64,000 bases of DNA from Cordilura impudica. Taxonomy: Eukaryota > Arthropoda > Insecta > Diptera > Scathophagidae. The position numbers and the translations under genes were made by a program. The notes below the pieces were generated by a model. The model did not search any database. It saw nothing but the letters and a program-made list of their open reading frames with translations, and was not told the origin of the DNA. Of the stretch, positions 9,776 to 20,140 are shown in pieces (the first letter of the stretch is position 1; the number at the start of each line of letters is the position of its first letter). The DNA lies in contig OY821519.1 of the NCBI GenBank assembly GCA_963682025.1, positions 8,792,668-8,856,667 on the forward strand, given 5' to 3'.

Positions 9776-12150
9776 TTTATGTTAATATTTTTTCGTTTTT
9801 AAATAAAACATAAAAAATTTTAAAGTAATTAGAAGTTTTTAATTTTATGATCAAATTTTTTGGTATCGACCGTTCGTTCTAAAAGTTTCCATAGTATTGT
9901 TACTCACTGCATTTACATATATTTTAATTTGCCTTGATAATAAAATTATATTTGATTGGATTGTATTAAAACTTAATTGTTATGATACGAGTATGTATGT
10001 AGGTATTTGAAATTAAGAGAAATCTCAATGTAAAGATGATCATTACAGCACATGTTATTCTTTTTATATTTTTCTTCAATAATAGTTTAAAGTAAAAACA
10101 GATTTATTCAATTAAACCAGAGTTCGGAAAATAATAAAAAAAAAAACAATTAACAGCAAAGATGTTCAATATGAAGAGCATTCTAGAATTTAATGTTAAT
10201 TGTCTGATCTCCTTCAGATTGTTGAGTTATAATAATAAATCACGAAGCTACACAAAAAATAAAGCTTCAGTTTGTTCAATATGAATAAATAAGATTCCGT
10301 CATCGGCATTGTTGACTCTTAGGCCCGAATTCTGTCATTTGAACTTTTGGAACATTTTTCGGCAACAGTTTTTAACTCTTACATCACTTTTTGTATTTAA
10401 TAAATTTGCTGGCAAAAATTAATTGCGAGTGATATGGTATTAAGTTTTTCTAATATTGCGCTCAATTTTCAAATGTATTTTATATGTTCATAAGTAAATT
10501 AACACTGAATTTTTTTTAAGTAGTAAACAATTCTATCAATGCAACTCAACAAAATTTCATTGCTTGGCAAACCCCAAATTAGAAATTATTGATAAAACTT
10601 CTGAAAAGTTTAATGTTAAAGGCAATTTTTATTATTTTTCTTTCTTTTTTGACGAAAATAGCATTAACACGCGATAATAGTTTTTCAACGAGTAATTTAC
10701 GCAGGATGAAAAACTTTTTTCCGTTCAATACAAGCTTCGCAGTCACTATCACACCATCCGGAAGATAGACTCCAACCCAAACGACTGACTGGCTGGAAAA
10801 CAGCCACAATATTAAACAGCGTAAATATGTAGATGTGTGACATTGAAATAATTTTTATGTGCCGTTATTTTCGAAAATAAAAACCAAAACGTTATTCTTG
10901 TTGTGTGTTTTAACATTTGGAATATTTCAAGGCCATTTAAAAAGTTGTTATGCAGACAATGTTTTGCAAATGAAACAAAAAATATTGGTAACATTCAGAA
11001 GTCAACAAGTTGTGGTGAAGAAAATGGTTTATTTAACATTACTTCATGAATTGAAAACAATTTTTGTACAAATCTGAGACCTGGTATTTGCAGTGTTAAT
11101 CATTAGATAGAGATAGAAATTTAGAAATAGGAAATATAATTTGAATGATAAAAAAAGTTAACAAAAATTTTCGTATTTAAATATAGAATTTTTTAACTTA
11201 TTTCATTATTAGTTAAATTAAAAAATATTAAATTTCCCTATTTGTCATGAAAAAATCTTATAAGAAAATTATATTTATCCAATCGAATACGTTCATAATT
11301 AAAACCAATTTAAAAAATGTTATTTAAAGCATGCTTTTTTTTTAAATAATTTTTAATTGAGGTTAAATGAAAATTAATCAAAGATATTTATATTATTGAA
11401 TAACGAGATATCCAGACCAAGCCACTACCATTGTAATTAAATCAACAAAAATATAATATGTCTCCAGACAAAAACCAAAAACAATTTTGTCAATCAATTG
11501 ATCGATCAAGTTTTAATGTGTTGCTGCTTTTAATTTTAAATGTTTGTATTTTTTTTTTTTTTTTAATCATTTTGATCAAATGTATAAACAATCAAACAAT
11601 CTTCATTTACATGCTGACCACATAATTGTATGAAATTAAATTTCAAAAAACGTATTATAGGCAAAGCAAATATTACAATAATATAAATCAACAATAAAAA
11701 CGAAAAGTAAATAATGATCGTAGTAAACATTGTTCTCTTTTATCGCTTGTTTCTCTCCAAAAATTGTTTTAACCGTTTTTCATAAATTTACATTAGGTTA
11801 AAAAGCAGCAAAATACAAAATTAACTTTAGATGATAAAATTGTACAACTCATACACAAAAGTAATGATAATAATCGTTTTTAAAAATGTTGTCACTTATC
11901 CTTGGATATTTCGATCTTAATCTTCGTTTACGTCAATATTCATACACACTAGAGTGCCCGTGAAATATGTGAAAAATGCAAAGTTGTTTTTCTTCGCTCT
12001 CCGCTCATTTTCGGATAGAATAGAATATCGGATATAAAAAAAACTAGAAATCGGTAGTGGAAAAAGACAGTCGGTTGGACTTAAAGCACCAAATAGGGAA
12101 TATATTGTAGTTTTATTGATCATCTTTCATATACATATATGTATATGTAT
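9776..12150. other. Intergenic AT-rich DNA, no gene recognised
   Basis: I see no supported gene. Short frames at 10579-10809 (minus) and 10859-11077 (plus) lack a proper start or any recognisable domain. The stretch has poly-A/T runs and no repeat that matches elsewhere in the window. Confidence 0.6.
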
Positions 12151-12158
12151 ATGTATGT

Positions 12159-13656
12159 TAGGGTGGCCCTTCGTTATATGGGGCAAAAAAAAAGTGTTAA
12201 AAGTAAGGGGTCTTACCCCCCAGAAATATGTGAATGGCCAAAAAACTGGGAAATACGAAGTTTTGGGCCAATCGAAAGATGTTTAGAGGTCGCTCAAAGC
12301 GATTGAAAATTGAAAATGTGTTTATATGGTGAAAAAATGAATTTTTTTCAGTTTTTGGTAAATTTTATGAATATTAGAAACATTTTTGTTCTACATGAAA
12401 AATTATTCGATATAAAGAGACAATTATCTATTCAAAAAGGTATAAAAGTTTTAAGTCGGTTTAGAACCAGCCCAATAATAAATAATACCCCAGACCACTA
12501 AAGTGTAAATTATTACTTCCCCGAGAAATTCGAGGACACATCATAAATATTTTTTAAATTAATTACTACGATATAATTTTTTTACTTAAAACACTCAAGG
12601 TTATGAGATATGGAATAAGATTTTTTTATTGGATGTCGTAAACCTGTCCTAAGATGATGTCACATGCGAACAAAATTTTTGGGATGTTTTTGAAATCTCC
12701 AATTTCGAACTTCAAAAATTTTTCTTCAACAAAATCGAGAAAATTGGGGAAAAAAGTTCATAGAATTGTTAAATATATCTTATGTTATTAAAATAAAAAA
12801 AAATAAAAATATCCACCGACACACTTGAGTATGGCAACCATTTGATTTTTTCGGATTTCGAAAAAACTGTGTTTTTTGGTAATAACACGGCTTAGTTGCT
12901 GTCATAAAATATTTAAAATTGAAAATTAGCTACTTCTGTAATGTTAGTTGTTTTGTTTTATCATCGTTACTCAAAGTTGCCAAAAAAAACTTTTTGGACA
13001 TCATTAACCCATGCAGACCTGCGGCCCAAAATGACCCCAATTTTTTTTTTTAATTTACAAAAGAAGTAAGTTTTTTGCTTACTACTAATTAATTTTTGTT
13101 GAAGAAAAATTTTTGAAGTTCGAAATTGGAGATTTCAAAAACATCCCAAAAATTTTGTTCGCATGTGACATCATCTTAGGACAGGTTTACGACATCTAAT
13201 AAAAAAATCTTATTCCATATCTCATAACCTTGAGTGTTTTAAGTAAAAAAATTATATCGTAGTAATTAATTTAAAAAATATTTATGATGTGTCCTCGAAT
13301 TTCTCGGGGAAGAAATAATTTACACTTTAGTGGTCTGGGGTATTATTTATTACTGGGCTGGTTCTAAACCGAATTAAAACTTTTATACCTTTTTGAATAG
13401 ATAATTGTCTCTTTATATCGAATAATTTTTCATGTAGAACAAAAATGTTTCTAATATTCATAAAATTTACCAAAAACTGAAAAAAAATCATTTTTTCACC
13501 ATATAAACACATTTTCAATTTTCAATCGCTTTGAGCGACCTCTAAACATCTTTCGATTGGCCCAAAACTTCGTATTTCCAAGTTTTTTGGCCATTCACAT
13601 ATTTCTGGGGGGTAAGACCCTTACTTTTAACACTTTTTTTTTTAAGGGCCACCTTA
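12159..13656. mobile_element. 1.5-kb hAT-like foldback element with 8-bp target duplication
   Basis: The ends are TAGGGTGGCCCTT (12159) and AAGGGCCACCTTA (to 13656), flanked by ATGTATGT at 12151-12158 and again at 13657-13664. The arms (about 12159-12734 and 13098-13656) are nearly identical inverted repeats of about 560-575 bp, separated by a spacer of about 360 bp (12735-13097). TAGGG/CAGGG tips and 8-bp duplications are hallmarks of the hAT superfamily, but no transposase is present, so it is non-autonomous. The duplication lies in an (ATGT)n-like tract, which weakens it. Matching 63-residue frames on opposite strands (12310-12501 and 13327-13518) are products of the inverted repeat. Confidence 0.85.
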
Positions 13657-13789
13657 ATGTATGTATATGTATATATATTATAAGATTATATTTAATATTT
13701 TATAATTTATTGTACATTTCACGAAATATCATAATTTTTTTTTAATTTCTTTAAAACTAGTGCATGTATGCTCTAAACTAAAAAAAATC

Positions 13790-15095
13790 GTATGAGTCCG
13801 ATCACAGGGGAGATGTGTAAACATCTAGTAATTTAAAGACTTTTTATGGCACTTTTTTAAATCAAACAGAAAGCGTCATCTATGTATCACTTATAGCAAA
13901 CAACTGCAGGGGCTCTGCTAATATAAAAATATTTATTATTTATTATTTCAACTGGTTAATTTTTCATTTTTCGTTTTTCATTTTTTATTTTTCATTTTTC
14001 ATTTTTCATTTTTCGTTTTTCGTTTTTAATTTTTTATTTTTTAATTTTTATTTTTAATCTTTAAATCTTCATTTCTTATTTTGCATTTTTATTTTTAGTT
14101 ATTTATTTTTTATTTTTAATTTTTTATTTTTCATTCATTTTTTATTTTTTATTTTTAAATCTTCATTTTTTATTTTTCATTTTTTATTTTTATTTTTAAT
14201 TTTTAATTTTTTATTTTTCTTTTCTAGTTTTCATTTGTCATTTGTCATTTTTTATTTTTAATTTTTCATTTTTATTTTTCATTCTTCATTTTCTATTTTT
14301 CTTTTTATTTTTTAATTTTTCATTTGTCATTTTTTATTTGTCATTTTTCATTTTTCATTTTTATTTTTAATTTTTTATTTTTCGTTCTTCATTATTCATT
14401 TTCCATTTTTTATTTCTCAATTTTTATTTTTCAACAGCGACAAAAAGGTTAAAACATATATTTTTTCACCAATACAATCATAAGTCACACCGATTTTGTC
14501 TTACGTCTTACATCTTACGCTGTTTATACCCTATACCACTATGTGGTTTGGGTATAATGACTTTGTGCTGCTGTTTGTAACTACCAAAAATATTTGACCT
14601 AGACCCATGTTTTATTATACCGATCGAATCAGAATTACTAACTGATTCGATTTAACGATGTCCGTCCGTCCGTCTGTGTGTCCATGTGAACCTTGTAATC
14701 AAACTGCAGGTCGCAAATATGAATATATAAGCTTCTATCGGCCATAGGATGAACGGTATTGAAATTGGTGAGAATCGGTCCATGTTCAGGCCCCATATAG
14801 AGCTGCTTCCCGATCTTCACTTAAATCTATCAAAAAACAAAAATATTGCACTGATTCTTCTCAAATTTTGTTTGTGTATATTTTTGCAAAATACAAGAGA
14901 CTTTACCAAACATAGTCAGGATCGGTCCATTTTTGGGCCTAGTCCCCATACAGATATAGCATCCGATATGAACTTTTTCATATTTGCAGCCAAAAAAATT
15001 AATAAAAATCCCACTCAAATTTGGTTTATGCTTATTTTCTAGACCGACTATAATTTTCTTACTTGTTTTATGATTGTATTGTGAAAAAGATTTTT
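13790..15095 (+). repeat. Family D repeat, copy D2, with nested family A
   Basis: It begins GAGTCCGATCACAGGGGAG, then the hairpin AGATGTGTAAACATCT, then a conserved 100 bp with TGCAGGGGCTCTGCTAATAT and TTTCAACTGGTTAATTTTTC. A core of about 470 bp made of TTTTTCATTTTTTA-type units (about 13965-14440) follows, and then CACCAATACAATCATAAG and GTCTTACATCTTACGCTG. A family-A repeat (14523-15065) is inserted there. D resumes with TGATTGTATTGTG (15071). Comparison with copy D1, which lacks the insert, shows the junction. Confidence 0.85.
14523..15065 (+). repeat. INE-1/DINE-1-like family A, copy A2
   Basis: It starts TTTATACCCTATACCACTAT and ends TCTAGACCGACTATAATTTT then CTTACTTG. It carries the 'gtccgtccgtccgtctgtgt' block near 14661. 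It is shorter than A1 and A7 through an internal deletion. It is inserted in family-D copy D2. Confidence 0.88.
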
Positions 15096-16871
15096 ATATC
15101 TTCCGATTTGCTGTAGTTTAGGTAAGCGTCCATGATAAATTGACAAGCTCACAATTACGGTACTGCATTTTCGAAATCTTAAATCTCGTGATATGATATG
15201 ATATGACATGCGCCGATGTCCATTTTGTACAGATCTTATTTTTTATCGTCATCTTTCCAATATTGAGTGGGGAGCAAATAAAATTTTGTGTGCTTTGAGT
15301 GATCTAATACACACATATTTCTTCATACTTCTGATTTGTTTTTTAATATCTACTTTGAGTGAGACATTCCTTGCAAATATGATCTGTATTTGGTTTTCAA
15401 ATCACCGCTTGTATTTTTTTTTATTTTTTTGTTGAGGTTTTTAAATTTGAAACGTTTTAAATTTAAACATTATTTGTATTTTGATACTTAGATACTTACA
15501 CATACAATAAAAATACGTACACGTTTTCTTTAAAATATATTTTTGTAACTTTAAGTCTTGAGTACCGCCAGCGATGTGTCCAATGCGCAAATTCTAAATG
15601 AACTAAAAGTTAAAATGCGATACGCTTGTTATTTTATAGCCTGTAAAGATTTTATGTCAAGGAATATATATAATAAAATTATTATTTCCAATGTTTTAAT
15701 AGTTTACAAGTACCTATGTATATGACAACTTAAATTTATTTTTGCAATACCAAAAATGATCATTTTCTCTTACATATTTAAAAATGCAGGTGTACCATTG
15801 AGGCGGGATGTACATTTCACCCTTATTTCGTATTCTTTGAAAAAGAAATGTGAAATTCATTGACAACATCAAATATAGGACATAGGCTTCACCATTAAAT
15901 ATATTTGGACTAATAATTTTAATATATTTCCAAAAATTAAAATCTTTTCAAAATTTGATTACAATATAAAACTTTATACAAAATATATGTAAAACTTTAT
16001 ACAAATACATTTATACACACATACATTGCAGTAGCGAATTTTTCGTTTAAAGGTGTTGCATATACTGTAGATAAAGCAATAGTGGAAATCATTAACGAAT
16101 ATGGAAATGTGTTTATGATTATTTATAAACTTTACCAGACAAAGCATACATTTCTCACAGTTATCTGAATAAACCATGCAGAACATTTATGTAAAAACAA
16201 TTTTAAGGGACGAACTTACCCCTCTCTACTTATTTAAATTAAAATATTTTTATACAAACTAGAATGAATTTAAATAAAAATAATTATTACGAATATTTTT
16301 CATAATTTAACTTTCTTCTTCTATGCGTGTATCACTATCATATTTTCTTAAACATCGCACATTATTATATCAATAATCACACATTTGTTCCCACTTTTTT
16401 CTTTTTATTGTTGTTTTCAGCAACTGTAAACAATGGATTGCCTTAATAAAAGATTTATTGGTTTTATTTTAGTTTTATTAACAAATTTCGGTTAAAAAGC
16501 ATTTTTTTAATAACCTATTTTTTACCGCACGAATATATAAAACGACGCACGTAGAATAGAAAGTGCTGCTTCTTACTAATTATGTAATTCACTTGAAATA
16601 ATGACAGAAAATGATGAAATAAAAATGCAGAGAAAAAAGGAAGTGTTCGGAAAGCCATATAAGTATTTTCCGAGTGTTTAAAACAAGATGATATTTTTCA
16701 CAAAAATACAATTGTAAAAAGCGATGCTTTCCTAGCTAATCTCTCTGCAACGCGAGGTTTTTCGAGCAGATTCAGATAAAAATATTTTAAAATTTAATAG
16801 TAATGTCTAGAAAATTTTAGCCAAGAATTAGTTGATTTTTTTCATTAATTATCATGAATTATCTCAAAACT
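15096..16871. other. Intergenic AT-rich DNA
   Basis: No gene supported. A 27-codon frame at 16602 (MTENDEIKMQRKKEVFGKPY) sits 50 bp after a TATATAAAA-like sequence at about 16534, but it has no recognisable family and no splice site that would extend it convincingly. Confidence 0.55.
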
Positions 16872-16990
16872 TTCTTATAGGGATCAAACTTTGGGTGTTA
16901 TAACACTGGCTGCGTTATACAATGAATTTCATAGGGGTTTTCTACTCTAGTAAAAGAAAATTAATACCATTTTTCAAATAGTACATATAA
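16872..16990 (+). repeat. Internal fragment of repeat family B
   Basis: The segment 'cttatagggatcaaactttg' to 'tactctagtaaaagaaaatt' matches 53395-53520 inside family-B copy B1, with substitutions. Both ends of the family are missing. Confidence 0.75.
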
Positions 16991-17822
16991 AAGAGATGTT
17001 TAAACATACAATGCACATTTAATCCTCAAAAAAATAATATAAACATTAATGAATTCAAAAACTGATTTAAAATTGTAAAATCAATATTGTATTTCAATAA
17101 ATAAATATAAAATAAAACAGCGAAATCAATAGCCAATCGCAATTGGAAATTTGTTATATCTTAAATGATGAATTCGGAAATCTAGATCCGAATTGTGTTA
17201 CGATTTGAATTAAAAACTAATATTAAAAATCATACACACCAACCTACAAACACTTAAACGAATAATTAGTTTTGATAAATACAGGTTAAATCAAAATTAT
17301 TTTTTGACTTGCGAATTTTTTTTTCGTTAAATAATATATTGAACCATGTAATACAAAATAGTAAGAACATGTTTTTTGAAATGATAATTAAATTGAAAGT
17401 ATTTGTAGTGCAAATCTTGTATAAAGTTTTTTAAGACAAAAATATTAAATTTTTGTTATTTACATTAATAATGCGTTTACATCTAAGCAAAATCTAGTAT
17501 GTACGAAATTTCGAGCAAAATTAGCTCATTTTTACTAGATTTCCCATACAAAACAAAATCTAGCTCGTCACTAGATTTTAGCAAAATCTTGTCAAACTTG
17601 GGCTGTTTATATACTAATAGAATATTTTATTTTATGCTAAATTATAAAATTACAAAATAAATTTAAAACGTTGATAAAATGAATCCATCTAATCATTTAG
17701 AAAATTAAATAAATTTAAGACAAAATAATTTTGTAGATTATTACATTTTAATATCTGTTTACTCGTTGAATCTTTATATATTATAAAATAGAACATATTT
17801 CATATGCTACATTGTAAACTTT
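16991..17822. other. 3' flank of Rcd5
   Basis: AT-rich. A cluster of four 'aaaatctag' or 'ctagatttt' motifs in both orientations at 17494-17590 may be the remains of a small inverted-repeat element. The Rcd5 3' UTR and poly(A) site should lie just left of 17823 (minus strand) but cannot be fixed by eye. Confidence 0.5.
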
Positions 17823-19553
17823 TTAATTTAATGGTGAAGTGGTCTTGGCACTTTCATGACGAATAGCATTTATTAGCTCATAGTTGACTAAGAAAACAAA
17901 TCTTAATCCTGAAATCTGAAAAAAGAACCAAATAAATTTCTTTTAAATTTATTTATTATTTTAAGCTCTAACATAAACTTACCTCAACAACACAATTATT
18001 AGCCAATCTGGTTTTATTACCGGCCAATAGTGGTACACCATCAATGAAAATGGGTCTTTTGCCTTCATTGGCAATAAAGAAATCACCATTACTGCGTAAT
18101 TTTATGGTACCTTGTTTACGTGAAATTTTGGTAGCTGGTCCTTCCAAAGATAAATCAACATCTACTACACAATCTTTAGCATCGCGACCGAATGAAATTT
18201 CTTTTGAACGCATAAGATACCTAACTAAACGGCCTCTTAAAACGGCTAATGTTTGCCCATCGAATTCTGGTGCAATACCAACACCAGTCATTGAATCTAC
18301 CAAAACATTCCAACGACTGAGTTCATTTTCCAATAAACGAATTTCTCGTTTATTTTGTCTATCAGCCAAAGATAATTCAATTTCCAATGCCTCATCTCGT
18401 TGATCATTCAATTCGGCATCCAAAATTAAATCCTCAGCGTCTGAGAAACTCAAAGGTTGATCACTAATATGTAGTGGCTTAACTACTTGGTCTGCCAACA
18501 ATTGAAACTGTTTCATCATTTGCCAATGATTTTGTAAGGATTTAGCTGAGCGAGCACTATAAAATACCGAAGCGTTTTTTTCCAACAATTCTTGAAATTG
18601 TTCCAATTTCGGATTGTCAGTCTAAAATATAATACTAATAGGATAACCCCTTCTAAACTATATAACGCATTTTTAAATACTTACTGATTTAATAGAGATT
18701 AATAATTCTTCCTCCTGCGTACTGAACAGAGCTTTTCTCTGCACCGACTCCACTAACTCTGGGTGAAGATTGCGCATAGCAGCTACTGCTATTCTGGATA
18801 TAGCAGGCTCATACAACAAAGAAAACCACCTGGCTTGTAATTCGGTCAAAGTAAATTTGCATGAAAACTTAGTACCTCTATGAACCATGCGCAAATCATT
18901 TGTTTGCAATATTCCAATTATTAAAGCCAAATCATCAATGGGTTTCCAGCGACCCAAATCTTTTGTTGTTACTTGACTAGCTGGACGACCCGACTTGCGT
19001 GTTCTCTTTTGTTGTGATCGTGGTGGCCGTTTTCTCTCCGTAGTCATAAAACTTGACGGTCTATCCATGCTTGTCAAATTGTGAGCAGTTGCGGTACCCG
19101 CGGCGACAGTTGTGGTGGATAATGGAACTGTTATGCCCACAGTTGGTGGTACAATCAATTTATCTAGTTTAGCTACCGAATCTGTAGTAGTTGTGTTGCC
19201 TATTGTTACAGTAGTTGTTTGCTGTGATAGTATTGGAACGGGAGGTGGTGGCTGCACACTTTGTATATATGTTTGCGATGTGGTACGTAGTCTCCCACCT
19301 CGAGAAGGATCACCGCGTGATGATTGTAAATTTATACTGTATTCCACAATTTCGTCATCAAAACGTTTACGTTTAATTGATCTCGACGAACTAGACATAG
19401 AAAATAATTGTAATTATGAGGAATTCTCATGTTTTCCTAATTTAATTACCTTCGACGTTTTTGGTCGTTTTGCAATTCTATAGGTAGATTTTGTACAGCA
19501 TTCGTAGTAGGCAAATCATTTAAAGTATCTGCAGTAGTAGTCGTAGTAGCCAT
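17823..19553 (-). CDS. Rcd5: Rcd5 / microspherule protein 1 (MCRS1) orthologue, four exons
   Basis: The family is an FHA-domain subunit of the NSL histone acetyltransferase complex and, in flies, a centrosome/centriole-linked factor (established knowledge for MCRS1/Rcd5). Minus-strand coding exons are 19553-19450, 19390-18685, 18621-17983 and 17915-17823. All borders are GT/AG, introns are 59-67 bp, and the total is 1542 nt (513 residues). The start is the first ATG of exon 1 (MATTTTTADTLNDL). Seen domains: a low-complexity Thr/Pro-rich N-terminus with a basic patch (RKRPPRSQQKRTRKSGRP, about residues 150-170), the MCRS N-terminal domain starting at GRWKPIDDLALIIGIL (about residue 180), and the FHA domain (about 400-495) with SFGRD and KISRKQGTI. 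The protein ends in a FVFLVNYELINAIRHE helix, as in MCRS1. Exon 2 alone also contains an in-frame ATG at 19398, but that lies upstream of the splice acceptor. The gene is head-to-head with the BNIP2-like gene; 587 bp separate the two start codons. Confidence 0.92.
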
Positions 19554-20140
19554 TTATATGCAGTATTTTATTCCTTAGCCTGCTATTTAAAAAAAAATTT
19601 AAAATTAATAAAAAAAAACACTTTACAACTTAATCTTTAATCTTTACAACTTTTACAAAACAAAACACTAGTGAAAAAAGAAATGTTATACTTAATAACA
19701 CAGTTGTACAGTAACGTACTAATGAACAATATTGCTAAATATTAGGGTTATATATATATATTATAAATCAATTTACTTTTATGGGTAACTTTTTATTTAT
19801 TACATCAATAAAAATTTAGGCATTTAATAATCAATAAATAATTCATAAAATACAATTTTAAACTTAGAAAATGGCGAAATATTTTTCACGGTTGAGTTTT
19901 ATTTTCTCATACATATGTGTAGATCATATGTCAAAGACTGGCAACTCTACAAATCCATGTAAATACTTTTTTTTTTACCAAGAAGCTGCATTATATATTT
20001 ATTTTCTGTTTTCTTTGGTGTGAACTTTTTTCTAAAAAAAATACAAAACCATCATAAGTATATTGTTTTAGAGATGTTTCACAATATTTAATTAATTAAT
20101 GACTACAACGAATATATTGAAATAAAATTTTCTAAACAAA
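19554..20140. promoter_or_regulatory. Shared upstream region of the divergent pair Rcd5 / BNIP2-like gene
   Basis: 587 bp separate the two ATGs, so both promoters and 5' UTRs must lie here unless there are further upstream exons. A TATATATATATTATAA stretch at 19751-19767 is the only TATA-like tract. No experimentally meaningful motif can be assigned by eye. Confidence 0.5.

Noticed and set aside
10579..11077. Opposed short frames, one with a hydrophobic N-terminal stretch like a signal peptide
   Set aside because: The plus-strand frame starts with GTG, not ATG; neither shows a family domain or supporting splice sites. Kept only as an intergenic note.
12310..13518. Two 63-residue frames on opposite strands (MKMCLYGEKM...)
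   Set aside because: Produced by the arms of the hAT-like foldback, not conserved proteins.
14749..15042. 97-residue frame beginning MNGIEIGENRSMFRPH
   Set aside because: Lies wholly in family-A repeat; equivalent positions in other A copies are not open.
16602..16682. 27-codon frame after a TATA-like sequence
   Set aside because: Too short, no similarity recognised, AT-rich codons; could be chance.
18044..18403. 119-residue plus-strand frame
   Set aside because: Antisense shadow of Rcd5 exon 3.
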